Source: Thermococcus profundus (GTDB taxonomy: Archaea > Methanobacteriota_B > Thermococci > Thermococcales > Thermococcaceae). Taken from it: 64,000 nt of DNA. The stretch spans positions 372,001-436,000 of the forward strand of contig NZ_CP014862.1 of NCBI RefSeq assembly GCF_002214585.1, in the 5' to 3' direction. Position numbers and translations under genes: made by a program. Under the pieces are notes generated by a model that worked only from the letters and a program-made list of their open reading frames with translations, was not told the origin of the DNA and searched no databases. This document shows positions 17,235-28,465 of the stretch, piece after piece. How positions within the stretch are numbered: position 1 is the stretch's first letter; every line of letters starts with the position of its first letter.

Positions 17235-18381
17235 TCTGCTTCACCTCCTTCACATCCCTGGCAACCTTCAGAGTGACCTCGTTTCCCGTTAGGGATATCA
17301 AGAAGAAGTCTGCGTAGTGGTTTTCTTCTGTTATCTTATCCAGGAAGTCCTTGAAGTCTGCGGCGTGCATGTGGTCGCTGAAGACGACCTTCCAGACGAG
17401 GACTCTCCTTATTTTGCCGCTCTCGTTCATGTCGCCCATCATTAACCAGTCGCCCTCCCATGATCTCGCCTCTTCGAGGGCCCGTTTTCTATCGGCGTCG
17501 TGGCCCCAGTAGATCAGAAAGACGTAGTAGGCCCCCATTCTGTTGGAGTACTTAACCTTGGCGTTCTCGGGGAGCAGCTTCTCCACTTCGCTCCGGATGT
17601 CAATGGGTGTCCAGTTCTGGAGGTAGAGTTCGGGGAACATTACGACCTTCGTCGTGTTTGGAAGGCTGCTGTACATGCTGTTCACCAGCTCCCAGCCGCC
17701 TTTTTTGTAGAGGTACGCAACGAACCTGTCCCCGAAGACATAGGGAAAGATCCCGAGGGCCGTAACCGGATCCCTCGTGTAGAGGTCGGTTATCTTGTGT
17801 ATCGGGATTCCGGTTTCGTTGCAGTAGAGGTCGGCTACCAAGTCGGCATCCCCCTCTATCGCCGCCTGGATAGCCTTCGTTGTGTCGAGGGTTGGCCCGC
17901 CGTAGGGGGCGTTGAACCACTGCCTCTGGAGAACATGAACGCTCTCGTGGGCTATGACGCGCCTCGCCGTGTCTGGATCTGCGAGGAAGTTCTCCTTTAT
18001 GATGTATATCTCATCTCCTATCGTCGCCGCTATCCAGCCGAGGCTCTGCTCCACCTTCTCGTGAACGTAGGGATAGTTTGGGCCGAGGAGAAGGCTCATT
18101 TTGTAGACGTCCTCCTCCAGCCTCATCCTCTCTATGTCGGGCTTTCCTGGCTTGAAGTGCTCCCTCGCTTCGGCCCTTGTCATCACGATGATCTTCGGCG
18201 GCTCTTTGAACTCCAGCCCTCTTATACCCTCCACTTTCTCGAGGATGGAGCTTACCTGGGAGAGGACGTCTTCGTTTGGTTGGGTTATCTGAACTGCCTC
18301 TATGAGGTTCAGGGCGATCAGTACAATGAGGATGGACGAAATGAGGATCTTTTGATGGTTCTTTAACCCGGTCATGGTCAT
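17176..18381 (-). CDS. Membrane-anchored putative HExxH metalloprotease (401 aa)
   Basis: One N-terminal hydrophobic segment (ISSILIVLIALNLIEAV) is followed by a large outer domain. It carries RRVIAHESVHVLQRQWF, an HExxH zinc-protease signature, and a downstream acidic helix (AIEGDADLVADLYCNE) that could supply the third metal ligand Glu, as in gluzincins. The start is uncertain: ATG 18381 or 18375, neither with a good ribosome binding site; I reject the longer frame to 18492 because it runs into the promoter of the divergent MBL gene. It shares 59 bases with thrC. Confidence 0.7.
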   Translation of the reverse strand: MTMTGLKNHQKILISSILIVLIALNLIEAVQITQPNEDVLSQVSSILEKVEGIRGLEFKEPPKIIVMTRAEAREHFKPGKPDIERMRLEEDVYKMSLLLGPNYPYVHEKVEQSLGWIAATIGDEIYIIKENFLADPDTARRVIAHESVHVLQRQWFNAPYGGPTLDTTKAIQAAIEGDADLVADLYCNETGIPIHKITDLYTRDPVTALGIFPYVFGDRFVAYLYKKGGWELVNSMYSSLPNTTKVVMFPELYLQNWTPIDIRSEVEKLLPENAKVKYSNRMGAYYVFLIYWGHDADRKRALEEARSWEGDWLMMGDMNESGKIRRVLVWKVVFSDHMHAADFKDFLDKITEENHYADFFLISLTGNEVTLKVARDVKEVKQNETETQDEVNLPDVWIKIP

Positions 18382-18468
18382 CGTTAGTTCTAGGGTTCCA
18401 GACCTTAAACGCTTTTCTTGGGAAACGTTTAAGTTCTCAACCCCCAATCCAATCTCTGGTGAGACGTG

Positions 18469-19104
18469 ATGAAGATCATATGGTACGGTCACGCGTGCTT
18501 CTGGATAGAGACCAAGGGGGTCAAGATACTGATCGACCCGTACCCGGACGTTGAGGACGACCTGATAGGGGATGTTGACTACATCCTAATAACCCACGAG
18601 CACACGGACCACTACGGCAAGGTGGAACTACTGTCCCGGCTTAGGGATGCGGAGGTCATAGGGCCAAAACCCGTCTACCTGACTGCAGTGAGCGACGGGA
18701 TCACGAAGGTTCGTGTTATAGAAGCGGATGAGACGATTGAACTCGGGAACGGCGTTAAAGTTACCGCCTTTTTCATGGAGCATCCCTCCAGTCAGTATCC
18801 CCTCGGGTACCTGATCGAGGGTGATAAGACCGTCTTCCATACTGGAGACACCTACTCTTTCCCAGCCCTCCAGAGCCTCCGCGGAAAGGTTGACGTCCTC
18901 CTAGTTCCGATAAGCGGTCGCTCGACTGCCAACGAGCGTGAGGCGGCCCAGATAATAGAGGACATCAAACCGAGAGTTGTTATACCCATGCACTACGGTG
19001 TTTACGGAGAGGGGAGCCCTGAGAAGCTCATGGAAGAGCTCAGGAAGAACAGGATCTTTGCTTTCGTTAAGGTTCTCCAGCCGGGGGAGGAGCTTACCCT
19101 CTGA
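18469..19104 (+). CDS. MBL-fold metal-dependent hydrolase (UPF0173)
   Basis: A 211-residue metallo-beta-lactamase fold protein: N-terminal [13 protein letters not shown], the metal motif THEHTDHYG (HxHxDH), later HTGDTY and the C-terminal PMHYGVYG. This is the UPF0173 pattern of small stand-alone hydrolases; the substrate is unknown. ATG 18469 follows GGTGAG. radB begins 9 bases after its stop and is likely co-transcribed. Confidence 0.88.
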   Translation: MKIIWYGHACFWIETKGVKILIDPYPDVEDDLIGDVDYILITHEHTDHYGKVELLSRLRDAEVIGPKPVYLTAVSDGITKVRVIEADETIELGNGVKVTAFFMEHPSSQYPLGYLIEGDKTVFHTGDTYSFPALQSLRGKVDVLLVPISGRSTANEREAAQIIEDIKPRVVIPMHYGVYGEGSPEKLMEELRKNRIFAFVKVLQPGEELTL

Positions 19105-19113
19105 GGGTTCGCC

Positions 19114-19776
19114 ATGCTTGCCACGGGGGTTAAATCGCTCGATGAACTCCTGGGCGGGGGCTTTGGAGAGGGCGTTCTGACCCAGGTCTACGGTCCTTAC
19201 GCCTCGGGCAAAACAACCCTCGCCCTCCAGGCCGGCCTTCTCAGCGGGAGAAAGGTGGCCTACGTTGATACCGAGGGGGGCTTCTCCCCTGAGAGGCTGG
19301 CCCAGATTGCCGAGAACAGGGGTTTTGACCCGGAGGCTGTTCTCCAGAGGTTCGTCCTCTTTACTCCCGGCGATATACGGGAGCAGAGGAGGATAATAGG
19401 CTCGCTTAAGAGGGTCGTCACCGGGGAGTTCGGTCTAGTGGTCGTTGATTCCATAACGGCACACTACCGTGCTGAGGAGGACTGGAGGGCTTTAACCTCC
19501 GAGCTGAGCAAGCAGCTCCAGGTCCTCCTTTGGATAGCGAGGAAAAACGGCATCCCCGTTCTCGTCATCAACCAGGTCCACTTCGACAGCCACGCGGAGA
19601 GGACGAGGCCAGTGGCGGAGCACACTCTCGGCTACCGATGCAAGGACATCCTCAGACTCGACAGACTCCCCGTTCCAGGAAAACGCGTGGCTGTTCTCGA
19701 GAGGCACCGCTTCAGGCCCGAGGGATTGATGGCCTACTTCAGGATCACGGACAAGGGGGTAGAGGACGTTGAGTGA
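19114..19776 (+). CDS. radB: DNA repair and recombination protein RadB
   Basis: A 220-residue RecA-fold protein without the N-terminal helix-hairpin-helix domain of RadA, which is the diagnostic difference. It has Walker A (GPYASGKTTLA), Walker B (LVVVDSITAHY) and the VLVINQVHFD strand. RadB is an archaeal RadA paralogue that modulates recombination, with weak ATPase activity and partners such as RadA and Hjc. It follows the MBL gene in the same direction. Confidence 0.95.
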   Translation: MLATGVKSLDELLGGGFGEGVLTQVYGPYASGKTTLALQAGLLSGRKVAYVDTEGGFSPERLAQIAENRGFDPEAVLQRFVLFTPGDIREQRRIIGSLKRVVTGEFGLVVVDSITAHYRAEEDWRALTSELSKQLQVLLWIARKNGIPVLVINQVHFDSHAERTRPVAEHTLGYRCKDILRLDRLPVPGKRVAVLERHRFRPEGLMAYFRITDKGVEDVE

Positions 19777-19962
19777 GAACCTCGTCGAGGCCAATGGAGT
19801 CCCTGTTCCCTGCCGTAGGACATATTACTCGCTGGGTACATTACTGATCTGGTATTATCCGCTGGTTGTGGGGTAGAGTCAGCATGAACCTGTAAAAAGG
19901 GTAGCCACGTACGATAAGAGGCTGAAAAAAGAGGCGGAAAAGAGGGGAATTCAAACCCTCCC

Positions 19963-21384
19963 CTAAACCCTGTCAAAGACCTCCTGCGTTATCTTCAAAA
20001 CTGCGCGGTAGAGCTTCTCCCCGATGATCCCGTCCTCGTAGTGCTCTTTGAGCTTGTCTTTGTCTATGATCTCCTTCTTTCCGTCGGGCCACTTCACGAT
20101 GTCTATCTCAAGGTCTATGTACCTGGCCCTGTCAGGGTAGATCTCGATGGGTGTGTTGATGTTGTAGTACTCGCCCTTGAGGTTGCCGTTCCTGTCGTAG
20201 TACCTGTGCACGAACCACCATTTGCCTGCTTCTATCTCCGTTATGGCGTAGTCCCCAACCTCTATGGGCAGGTCCAGGCCGTCGTAGAACTTTCCTGGCT
20301 TGAGGTTCCGCTTTATGGTGACCTTGAGCGGGTTGAGTGAAACCTCCAGAACCTCCCCCGGTCCGAGCTTGTACCTCTGGCCATCTGGCTTGTTGTGCTC
20401 GAGGAAGAACAGCCATCCTCTCTTGGGGCCTTTCGAGTCAATGAGCGCCTCCCAGAACCCCTGGTTTATCCTGAGCCTCTGGGACGGGATCTTGCTCAGT
20501 ATTCCCTCCGCTATCTCAACGGCAAAGCTGAACTCGATGTCGTAGGCCTTCAACTGGTGGTGGCCCTCCACAGTAGGAACGGCCCTGTTCCTTATCTCGT
20601 CTAGCTTCTTCTTTGCCCCTCCTCCGAACTCGACCTCGTATATGTTCCTCCCCTCGACTATCTGCTCCGGTGCCGAGTAGCGGTCGGCCTTTTTGAGCCT
20701 GTCGGCTATCTTCGACAGCCTTATTATCTCATCCTTGAGGGTGTTCCAGTCCTTGTAGGCCGCCGCTGTTCTCCAGAGAATTCCCCATTCACCCATGTCT
20801 ATGCTCAGTCCGAGGATCCGCAGTCTCTCCCTCTCGGAGTTCTCCCGTATCTTGCGGGAGATCTTGACGTGCCTCTGGGAGCCGAGGGGTTTGGGAATTA
20901 GAACGGCGTAATCGCCCGGAATGGTCAGGGTCGTGCTGAGGTGGGGCAGGAGGTTGTGCTTCTTGACCTGAACGAGAACCTCGTCCCCTTCACCAAGGTG
21001 CCTCCCTTCGTCTATCGGGATAGTTCCTATGGCGCTCCCTATATCGACGTAGACGTACCTCTCATCTTTCTTAACCACAAGCCCTTTGTAGATGCCGTAG
21101 AGCTGGTAAGGGAGCCTTCTGAAGAGGACGTCTATGAACTCCTCCTCAAAAACGGCCTTAACCTTCTCTACCTGGTTGCCAACCAGGATTACACCGTGGT
21201 GATCCCGCTTGTCGTAGATATCGACGTCGAACTCGTCGTAGGTCTTTTCAATCCCAAGCCGTTCCGCTATCCTCTGGCTCGGCTGGCTTATCCTGAACCC
21301 CCTGTCGAGGAGCAGTTTGGTGAGGGCCGTGCTGTATATTCCCCTAACCCGAACTGAAACTCCTGTGTCTGTAGACACTTTCAC
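19963..21384 (-). CDS. fau-1: RNase FAU-1 (RNase E/G-like AU-rich RNA-binding protein)
   Basis: A 473-residue protein. The N-terminal half contains an S1-like RNA-binding block ([20 protein letters not shown]) and RNase E/G-like sequence ([19 protein letters not shown]). The C-terminal ~150 residues form a DUF402 domain with the conserved [24 protein letters not shown] and [14 protein letters not shown]. This order identifies FAU-1, which binds AU-rich RNA and takes part in rRNA processing. The GTG start at 21384 is weak, because the best ribosome binding site overlaps it; a start a few codons later is possible. It overlaps the upstream coiled-coil gene by 41 bases. Confidence 0.9.
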   Translation of the reverse strand: MKVSTDTGVSVRVRGIYSTALTKLLLDRGFRISQPSQRIAERLGIEKTYDEFDVDIYDKRDHHGVILVGNQVEKVKAVFEEEFIDVLFRRLPYQLYGIYKGLVVKKDERYVYVDIGSAIGTIPIDEGRHLGEGDEVLVQVKKHNLLPHLSTTLTIPGDYAVLIPKPLGSQRHVKISRKIRENSERERLRILGLSIDMGEWGILWRTAAAYKDWNTLKDEIIRLSKIADRLKKADRYSAPEQIVEGRNIYEVEFGGGAKKKLDEIRNRAVPTVEGHHQLKAYDIEFSFAVEIAEGILSKIPSQRLRINQGFWEALIDSKGPKRGWLFFLEHNKPDGQRYKLGPGEVLEVSLNPLKVTIKRNLKPGKFYDGLDLPIEVGDYAITEIEAGKWWFVHRYYDRNGNLKGEYYNINTPIEIYPDRARYIDLEIDIVKWPDGKKEIIDKDKLKEHYEDGIIGEKLYRAVLKITQEVFDRV

Positions 21385-22102
21385 CCCCCCGTTCCTTCCT
21401 TTCCACTACTCCAATGAGAGTGAGTCCTTCAAGTATCTCGTCGGCGCTTTTGACGCCGCTCATCTTCTCCACGTTTCTAGCTTCAACCCAGAGCAGTCCC
21501 ATCCTGTGCCAGCTGATTAGAGCTTCTTCAACCTTGTGAACGTCCCCAGGATGCAGGTAAAGCCTTCTCATGAAGGCAAGAGTTTTGGTGAGCGTTTCCT
21601 CAATCTCGTCGATCCTTTTGAGCCTTTCGATTATACTTGCCGGTGCCTTTTTCTGGTTTTCGCTCTCGACGCCCATCCTCTCGATGAACTCGAGGCTTTC
21701 AATTTCCCTGCCTATAACCTGGAGGGCCTGTCTGACGGTGTAGTCGTGTATCCTATGGAAGTGGACGAGCCTCTCAAGGGCCGCCTTCAGCCTGGTCCTC
21801 TCTGAATAGCCTTCGGGTTTGGAGAGGATCGTCATTATCTCCTCCAGTCTGAACTTCATCTGGTGTTCGCTTCTCTGGAGCTCCTTGGCGGTGGATTCAA
21901 CCTCTCCCCCGATGGGCGTTATCTCACGGTATAGTTCCCCTGCCAGATCCATTTTCTCGCTCGTAATGGCGTACAGCCTCTTGACGGCATCATAGAGCCC
22001 CTCATAACTTTTCTCCTCATAGAGAAGGGGAAATCTGGATTCAAACTCTCGGTGGAGGCTTTCTATCTTCTCCACAATTTCTCGAACCCTATCGGCCCTC
22101 AT
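21344..22102 (-). CDS. Helical protein with possible C-terminal winged helix (252 aa)
   Basis: Almost entirely predicted helix, rich in Glu, Arg, Leu and Ile with heptad-like spacing, so probably coiled coil. The last ~40 residues ([27 protein letters not shown]) read like a winged-helix unit. The family is not recognised. ATG 22102 has GGAGGG upstream. It overlaps the FAU-1 start, which suggests a linked role in RNA metabolism, but this is inferred from position only. Confidence 0.65.
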   Translation of the reverse strand: MRADRVREIVEKIESLHREFESRFPLLYEEKSYEGLYDAVKRLYAITSEKMDLAGELYREITPIGGEVESTAKELQRSEHQMKFRLEEIMTILSKPEGYSERTRLKAALERLVHFHRIHDYTVRQALQVIGREIESLEFIERMGVESENQKKAPASIIERLKRIDEIEETLTKTLAFMRRLYLHPGDVHKVEEALISWHRMGLLWVEARNVEKMSGVKSADEILEGLTLIGVVERKERGGESVYRHRSFSSG

Positions 22103-22195
22103 GCTGTTCCCTCCGTCTAAGCCTGTAATCCCTACTCCCTCACCCTACTTTACCTTTTTCCTGCCTTTTGTTAAATTAATTCGTTTACCCAAAAC

Positions 22196-22206
22196 GTTTT
22201 TTTAAG
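22196..22206 (+). promoter_or_regulatory. TATA promoter of moaA
   Basis: GTTTTTTTAAG lies about 36 bases before ATG 22237. Confidence 0.5.
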
Positions 22207-22236
22207 CTCTAGAGTTATCTCTCTCAGGTGCGTGGA

Positions 22237-23163
22237 ATGGTTTTGATAGACCGCTTCGGAAGGCCAGTGACGAACCTCAGGATATCCCTTACGCAGGAAT
22301 GCAACTACAGCTGTTTCTTCTGCCACAGGGAGGGCCAGCGCTTCCTGGCGAAGAATGAACTCACTCCAGAGGAGATAGAGAGAATAGTTAGAATCGCCTC
22401 AAGGCTCGGGATAAGGAAGGTCAAGCTTACCGGCGGAGAGCCAACCGTCCGTGAAGATATCATAGAGATCGTGAGGAGGATAAAGCCCTACGTTATCGAC
22501 CTCAGCATGACGACCAACGGGAGCAGGCTGAAGGAGCTGGCTGAGCCATTAGCCAAAGCGGGCCTCGACAGGGTGAACGTCTCACTCCACAGCCTCAAAC
22601 CGGAGGTTTACAAGCGCATAACCGGCGTTGATGGGCTTGAGATCGTCCTTGATGGCATTGAGGAAGCTGTGAAGTACCTTTCACCCGTGAAGCTCAACAT
22701 GACGGTCATGAAGGGCCTGAACGACGGCGAAATCTGGGACATGGTGGACTTCGCGGCGAAGACGGGTGCGATACTCCAGCTGATAGAGCTTGAAGCCCCG
22801 AGGGAGATGACGGAAACGGCCTTCTTCAGGAAGTACTTCTACCCGCTAAAGCCCGTTGAAGAGAGGCTGGAAAAGCTCGCGATTGAGACTCGCGAGAGAA
22901 GGATGCACCGGCGGAAGAAGTACTTCATTCCAACGGACTACGGCATGGCAGAGGTGGAGGTAGTCAGGGCAATGCATAACACGGTCTTCTGCGCCAACTG
23001 TACCCGTTTAAGGGTTACCTCCGATGGCAAGTTCAAGACCTGCCTCCTGAGGAACGATGACCTCATCGACTTCGTTTCGGCTATGAGAGAAGGGGCAAGC
23101 GATGAAGAAATCGTGGAAATTTTTAAGAGGGCCGTTCTCATGAGGGAGCCCTACTGGAAGTGA
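22237..23163 (+). CDS. moaA: GTP 3',8-cyclase, molybdenum/tungsten cofactor synthesis
   Basis: A radical-SAM enzyme of 308 residues. The first cluster motif is CNYSCFFCH (CxxxCxxC near residue 24). Near the C-terminus a second Cys set ([18 protein letters not shown]) binds the second [4Fe-4S] cluster, as MoaA requires. It makes the first intermediate of molybdopterin from GTP; in Thermococcales this feeds tungsten enzymes such as the aldehyde ferredoxin oxidoreductases. The start follows AGGTG six bases upstream. Confidence 0.95.
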   Translation: MVLIDRFGRPVTNLRISLTQECNYSCFFCHREGQRFLAKNELTPEEIERIVRIASRLGIRKVKLTGGEPTVREDIIEIVRRIKPYVIDLSMTTNGSRLKELAEPLAKAGLDRVNVSLHSLKPEVYKRITGVDGLEIVLDGIEEAVKYLSPVKLNMTVMKGLNDGEIWDMVDFAAKTGAILQLIELEAPREMTETAFFRKYFYPLKPVEERLEKLAIETRERRMHRRKKYFIPTDYGMAEVEVVRAMHNTVFCANCTRLRVTSDGKFKTCLLRNDDLIDFVSAMREGASDEEIVEIFKRAVLMREPYWK

Positions 23164-24216
<1,053 letters not shown>

Positions 24217-24223
24217 GGCGCTT

Positions 24224-25723
24224 TTACTTCTTCCCCAGAAAGTCGAACAGCGTCGCCTGCTTGCCCTTTTTCTTTGACTTGTCTATTTTTCCCTCTTTTC
24301 CAACGGATTCAATCTCTTCCTCGGCCTTTTCGAGCTCTTCTTCCGTTATCTCTTCGGATTCTTCTTCGGTTTCCTCAGCTTCTGTGGTCTCTTCTTTCTC
24401 TGTGACAGCTTCTTCGACTTCTTCTATCTTCCTCCCGGCTTCCCTCGCCCTAGCCTCAAGCTCGCCTTCCTTCTTGAGCTTCTTCTCGATGTTCATGCTC
24501 TTGGCCCATATTGTCTTCGCTTTCTCAGCATCGCCGGCTATGAACTCTACCTCCTTGAGGTCAAGGTCGAGGTAGACGACGAAGTGGGCCGCCATGTCAG
24601 GGTTGTACTCGAAGATGGCCTTGAGGTAGTTGAGGGTCTCCAGCGCCTCGAGCTTTGCCATGTGCATCTCTTTCATTATCTTCTTGACAACCGAGTCCCT
24701 CAGCGACCGTTCTGTCTTGCTCTCGGTGAGGAGCTTTATCGTCTTCGGCGGATAAATCCTCACGAAGCCCTTCTTCTTGACACCGGCAACGGCAACTCCT
24801 GCCGTCATCATGTCGGTTGCGTACTTCCACAGAGAATAGGCTCCGGTCCTCTGCGCCCTCCCGAGATAGATGTCGGCCCTGCTGATGGCCTCGTAGGCCC
24901 TAGCGATGTCCTCGGGTCTGTAGTAGACGTAGGGCACGTTCTCGTCTATCCACTGGAGGAGTTCATGGGGGAACATGTCAACGCCGAGGACTGCGAGTTT
25001 GGCCTTCTTCGCGTTGTCCGTTGCGAAAATTTGAGCTAAAGCCTGAAAGACGCTCTTCTCGGTGTCGCGGTAGGCGAGGATTTCGTGGGCGTCTTCAACT
25101 CCGCCGGTAACAACCGTTTGGAGGTCGTTGACGGCCGCCCTCAAATCGCCGTTGGCGTGCTTGGCTATGTCGTAGAGGACTTCTTTCGGGACGGTCTTCT
25201 TTTCCATGTGGAGGATTCTCACCAGAGCCTTGATTATGTCCCTCTGCGTTAACCGCTTGTACTCGACGATCTGGGCCTTGTTGCGTATCTCCCTCGGAAC
25301 CTCCCAGTAGTGGTTGGCTGCCATTATTATGGGGTTCCTCGCTCTATCGATGAGTTTGGCTATCTCCTTCCCCCCGCTCGGCTCTATGTTGTCCGCCTCG
25401 TCGAGGAAGATGAGCTTCCTGTGCTTTCCAAGGATGTCCATTGTGTAAGCAGCCTGAACGTAGCGCTCTATCTTCTCGTAGGTTCTCTCGTCGCTCGCGT
25501 TCAGCTCGATGACCTCGAAGCCGTATTCGTGAGCTAAGGCGTAGACGGTGGTTGTCTTCCCGCTGCCAGGGGGACCAGCTAGTATAAGCGCTTTCTTCTT
25601 CGGAGGCTTACCTGAGAGCCATGCCTCAATCCAAGCCCTAACCTGTTCGATGGCCTTGGTCTGATTGACTATCTCGCTCAGCTTCCTCGGCCTGTACTTC
25701 TCGACCCAGGGAACTTCTCCCAT
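24224..25723 (-). CDS. rfcL: Replication factor C large subunit
   Basis: A 499-residue clamp-loader subunit. The AAA+ ATPase has Walker A ([15 protein letters not shown]) and Walker B ([11 protein letters not shown]). A long acidic Glu-rich stretch (about residues 420-485) precedes the C-terminal PCNA-binding box QATLFDFL. The start at 25723 ([12 protein letters not shown]) is preferred by family comparison; two earlier in-frame starts overlap the rfcS stop. With the small subunit it loads the PCNA clamp on DNA. Confidence 0.96.
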   Translation of the reverse strand: MGEVPWVEKYRPRKLSEIVNQTKAIEQVRAWIEAWLSGKPPKKKALILAGPPGSGKTTTVYALAHEYGFEVIELNASDERTYEKIERYVQAAYTMDILGKHRKLIFLDEADNIEPSGGKEIAKLIDRARNPIIMAANHYWEVPREIRNKAQIVEYKRLTQRDIIKALVRILHMEKKTVPKEVLYDIAKHANGDLRAAVNDLQTVVTGGVEDAHEILAYRDTEKSVFQALAQIFATDNAKKAKLAVLGVDMFPHELLQWIDENVPYVYYRPEDIARAYEAISRADIYLGRAQRTGAYSLWKYATDMMTAGVAVAGVKKKGFVRIYPPKTIKLLTESKTERSLRDSVVKKIMKEMHMAKLEALETLNYLKAIFEYNPDMAAHFVVYLDLDLKEVEFIAGDAEKAKTIWAKSMNIEKKLKKEGELEARAREAGRKIEEVEEAVTEKEETTEAEETEEESEEITEEELEKAEEEIESVGKEGKIDKSKKKGKQATLFDFLGKK

Positions 25724-25728
25724 ATCCA

Positions 25729-26709
25729 TCACTTGCCCATTATGGTGAACTGCGCGAGGAGCGCCTCGAGCTGTATCATCTCGTTGGCTCCCTCAACGAG
25801 GCGGAAGTTGTACTCGCCTATCTTGTCAGCTAACGCCACCTTCTTGTCCTCAGGAATCGGGAGGTTGAAGACCTCCTTGTGCATCTGAATGAGAACGTCT
25901 TCTCCGCTCAAGCCCTGCTTGAGGAGGATCTCCCTCAGCTTCTCCCTCGCCTTAAGGAAGTTGCCCTCAAGGGCGAGCTCCATCATGCCGCGCACATCCT
26001 CTGGTCTGGCCCTGCTCGCAACGAGGAAGACGTTCTCGTCGGTTATCCTCGTGTCGAGGGCGGCAGCAGCCTGGAGGACGTTGATTGCCCTCCTCATGTC
26101 GCCCTCGGCAACGTAGAGGAGTGCCTGGAGTCCCTCTTCGGTGAGTTCGAGACCTTCGTTTTCTGCTATGTATTTGATGCGCTCCGCTATGGCGTCGTCG
26201 TTGAGCGGCCTGAAGCGGAAGATGGCACACCTTGACTGAATCGGCTCGATTATCTTGGAGGAGTAGTTGCAACTCAGGATAAAGCGGACGTTGTTCGAGA
26301 ACATCTCCATAGTCCTTCTGAGGGCCTGCTGGGCGTCCTGCGTGAGGGCATCGGCTTCATCCAGAAAGATTATCTTGAAGCTCGCCCCTGCCACCGGCTT
26401 CGTCCTCGCGAACTCCTTCACCTTCTCGCGGATGACGTTTATACCCCTCTCATCGCTGGCATTAAGCTCCAGAAAGTTGTGCCTCCAGCCCTCTCCGAAG
26501 AGCTCTCTGGCTAAGGCAAGGGCGGCAGTCGTTTTTCCAACTCCCGGCGGACCGGCAAAGAGAAGGTGGGGCATTGAACCGGTTTTAGCATAGTGCTTGA
26601 GCCTCTTAACTATGTGAGCCTGTCCAACTATATCGTCGAGCTTCTCGGGCCTGTACTTCTCTACCCAGGGCTTCTCAAGAATTTTAACCTCTTTGACTTC
26701 CTCTGGCAT
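25729..26709 (-). CDS. rfcS: Replication factor C small subunit (no intein)
   Basis: A 326-residue AAA+ protein with Walker A ([16 protein letters not shown]), Walker B ([12 protein letters not shown]) and the arginine-finger SRC motif (PIQSRCAIF). The length equals the mature protein: no intein interrupts the Walker A region, unlike some Thermococcales relatives. It is the first gene of the rfcS-rfcL operon and directly precedes rfcL with overlapping stop and start signals. Confidence 0.97.
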   Translation of the reverse strand: MPEEVKEVKILEKPWVEKYRPEKLDDIVGQAHIVKRLKHYAKTGSMPHLLFAGPPGVGKTTAALALARELFGEGWRHNFLELNASDERGINVIREKVKEFARTKPVAGASFKIIFLDEADALTQDAQQALRRTMEMFSNNVRFILSCNYSSKIIEPIQSRCAIFRFRPLNDDAIAERIKYIAENEGLELTEEGLQALLYVAEGDMRRAINVLQAAAALDTRITDENVFLVASRARPEDVRGMMELALEGNFLKAREKLREILLKQGLSGEDVLIQMHKEVFNLPIPEDKKVALADKIGEYNFRLVEGANEMIQLEALLAQFTIMGK

Positions 26710-26800
26710 GGCTATCCCCTTTGATGTCTTGGTCTGTTTTCTTCTTAACCTTTTACATTGCTTTCTCTCTGGGAACTTCTATTATTTGATACAACAAAAA

Positions 26801-26810
26801 GTTTTTAAAT
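26801..26810 (+). promoter_or_regulatory. TATA promoter of the AT-rich secreted orphan
   Basis: GTTTTTAAAT lies 30 bases before ATG 26840 in an unusually AT-rich stretch with a run of eight T residues after it. Confidence 0.55.
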
Positions 26811-26839
26811 TATTTTTTTTTCATATGGTGGTGATGCAA

Positions 26840-28426
26840 ATGATGTCTCTAAAAAAGATTGGAGCCGCTCTGTTGGTGTTGTTTTTATTTAGTGTTTCAG
26901 TTAATCATTTCTTTACAAGAGTTGCAGCCGACAATTTCAATGAGGTCACTGTGACATACAGCAAATCCCCTCTCTCGGGCCTTATTGTGAACAAGGCAGA
27001 GAGATTTGCCGTGCATTTCGGAAAGGGCTATGGTACTTTCACCGCGGTTGGAATGCTGCCGAATGGCACTCCTGTCTTCCTTGGGTTTTATGGGGGGACC
27101 GGGATGTTCAGAATGAACTTTAAGGCCCTTCTCAAATATTCGAAGATATGGAATGATTACATGGTTAGAATGGGTATTGACCCAGAATCCGTTAACCCGG
27201 GGATACTCTTCCTTGGAACTGTTAAGAAAGACGACCATCTGTATTCGACTGCATTTTCGGTTCCCATCCGTGTGGACAAGATTTTGAAAGGATACAGCAC
27301 TAAGGTCGAAGCAACTCCTTCGATGGTGAAGCTTTCAGATTCGTATCTAAAGCCACTAAAAAAGCAAGTAAGCAATGAAACTGTAAGTGTTAATTCCATT
27401 TGGGACGACTATCCGCCATCTTTGCAGGATTCTACTATTACTTACTTATTAAACCTAGTTCCTGCTCGCTTAGATGAAAACTGCTACACGAGTGGAGTGT
27501 GCTTGTACTGGGCCCCTGACTACAGGATCCTCTCCTACGGTCTCAACGCCAGCATCCCAGTGGTCATCACCCATATATGGGGCCAAGTTGACGACCGGGA
27601 TGCTGGCTATGTTAGTATGTTCATGGCCACTAAAAGCTCCTCGGGCGTCTCCATCTCGTTCTCGGCTCTTGGGGTCCAGAACGATGGAGGCTCTGTGACT
27701 CCTATATCTGGTGGCCCAATGTTTACTCTAAAGGACCAGGGAGAGTGGATAGATCACGTCATTCAATTTCATGGAAGAGATCTTCCCAATGGGGAGGACA
27801 GCTATGTAATATCTGGGATCGTTGGACACTATGTTGTCATGCGCTTTAGGCTGTACGGTGAGGGAACAGATGACACTGGGCAAAAGGTGATTTTGCCATA
27901 TGATGATAGGGCTTTCTTCACGATAGTTGTCCCAGTCTTTGAGAAAACTCCTGAAGGAACGAGGATAAGGACTTGGGATGGAATCTTCAGCGGAAGTGAC
28001 GGGTCAAAACTTGTGGGGGAAGTAAAGGACATCACCCACACCTTTGAGGAATACAGAGATTATAATTTTGTGGGGCAATTCCATGTGGATATGTGGCAAC
28101 TCAAAAGCGAATCCCATTATACCCCTCTGCTCTCATTGGGAGTTTCAGTAGACGACCTTGGGGCAATACCCGTGGCGGGATTTTCCATAGGTATGTCTTC
28201 AAAGGATGCATCCCTCCTTAAAATGGACGTTGGATACAATCCCTGGAACAGCAATCAGAAGTTCGAGGTAACCACGTACAAGCTAAATGACATGTTTGTG
28301 TATAACAAAGAAAGTTACATCATTCCAGTAATGTACGTTGATATCTATGAGTTGCCAAAGTACGTTTCGCTACCATCACCGCCTCATCCAGTGTATCCAC
28401 CGGTATACCCACTGGACACATCTTAG
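26840..28426 (+). CDS. AT-rich secreted protein of unknown function (528 aa)
   Basis: The start is ATG 26840 with GGTGA at 26830-26834. A signal peptide spans about residues 4-30 (KKIGAALLVLFLFSVSVNHF). The mature chain is beta-rich with many aromatic residues and one Cys pair (NCYTSGVCLYW) that may form a disulfide. It ends in a short Pro-rich tail (LPSPPHPVYPP). Codon choice is richer in A and T than in neighbouring genes (many AAA, GAT, TTT and ACT codons). No family is recognised. It stands alone between rfcS and a decayed gene and may be a recent acquisition. Confidence 0.75.
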   Translation: MMSLKKIGAALLVLFLFSVSVNHFFTRVAADNFNEVTVTYSKSPLSGLIVNKAERFAVHFGKGYGTFTAVGMLPNGTPVFLGFYGGTGMFRMNFKALLKYSKIWNDYMVRMGIDPESVNPGILFLGTVKKDDHLYSTAFSVPIRVDKILKGYSTKVEATPSMVKLSDSYLKPLKKQVSNETVSVNSIWDDYPPSLQDSTITYLLNLVPARLDENCYTSGVCLYWAPDYRILSYGLNASIPVVITHIWGQVDDRDAGYVSMFMATKSSSGVSISFSALGVQNDGGSVTPISGGPMFTLKDQGEWIDHVIQFHGRDLPNGEDSYVISGIVGHYVVMRFRLYGEGTDDTGQKVILPYDDRAFFTIVVPVFEKTPEGTRIRTWDGIFSGSDGSKLVGEVKDITHTFEEYRDYNFVGQFHVDMWQLKSESHYTPLLSLGVSVDDLGAIPVAGFSIGMSSKDASLLKMDVGYNPWNSNQKFEVTTYKLNDMFVYNKESYIIPVMYVDIYELPKYVSLPSPPHPVYPPVYPLDTS

Positions 28427-28465
28427 ACTTGTAGCTCTTATTTTTTCTTAACCTTCTCCCCTACT

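Noticed and set aside
17185-18492. Extended start of the HExxH protein at 18492
   Set aside because: The extra 37 residues run across the promoter and start of the divergent MBL gene and contain no signal sequence; the hydrophobic anchor starts right after the inner ATG pair.
19940-19970. GGGGAATTCAAACCCTCCCC-like sequence resembling a tRNA T arm
   Set aside because: No acceptor, D or anticodon arm can be built around it. It is at best a hairpin at the convergent radB/FAU-1 ends.
24261-24575. Ser-rich open frame on the plus strand opposite the RFC large subunit
   Set aside because: It is the complement of the Glu-rich acidic tail of RFC large subunit (GAG/GAA repeats read as CTC/TTC), so it is a low-complexity shadow.
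26693-26839. Longer N-terminus of the AT-rich secreted protein
   Set aside because: It covers the rfcS start and the promoter; the signal peptide and GGTGA point to ATG 26840.
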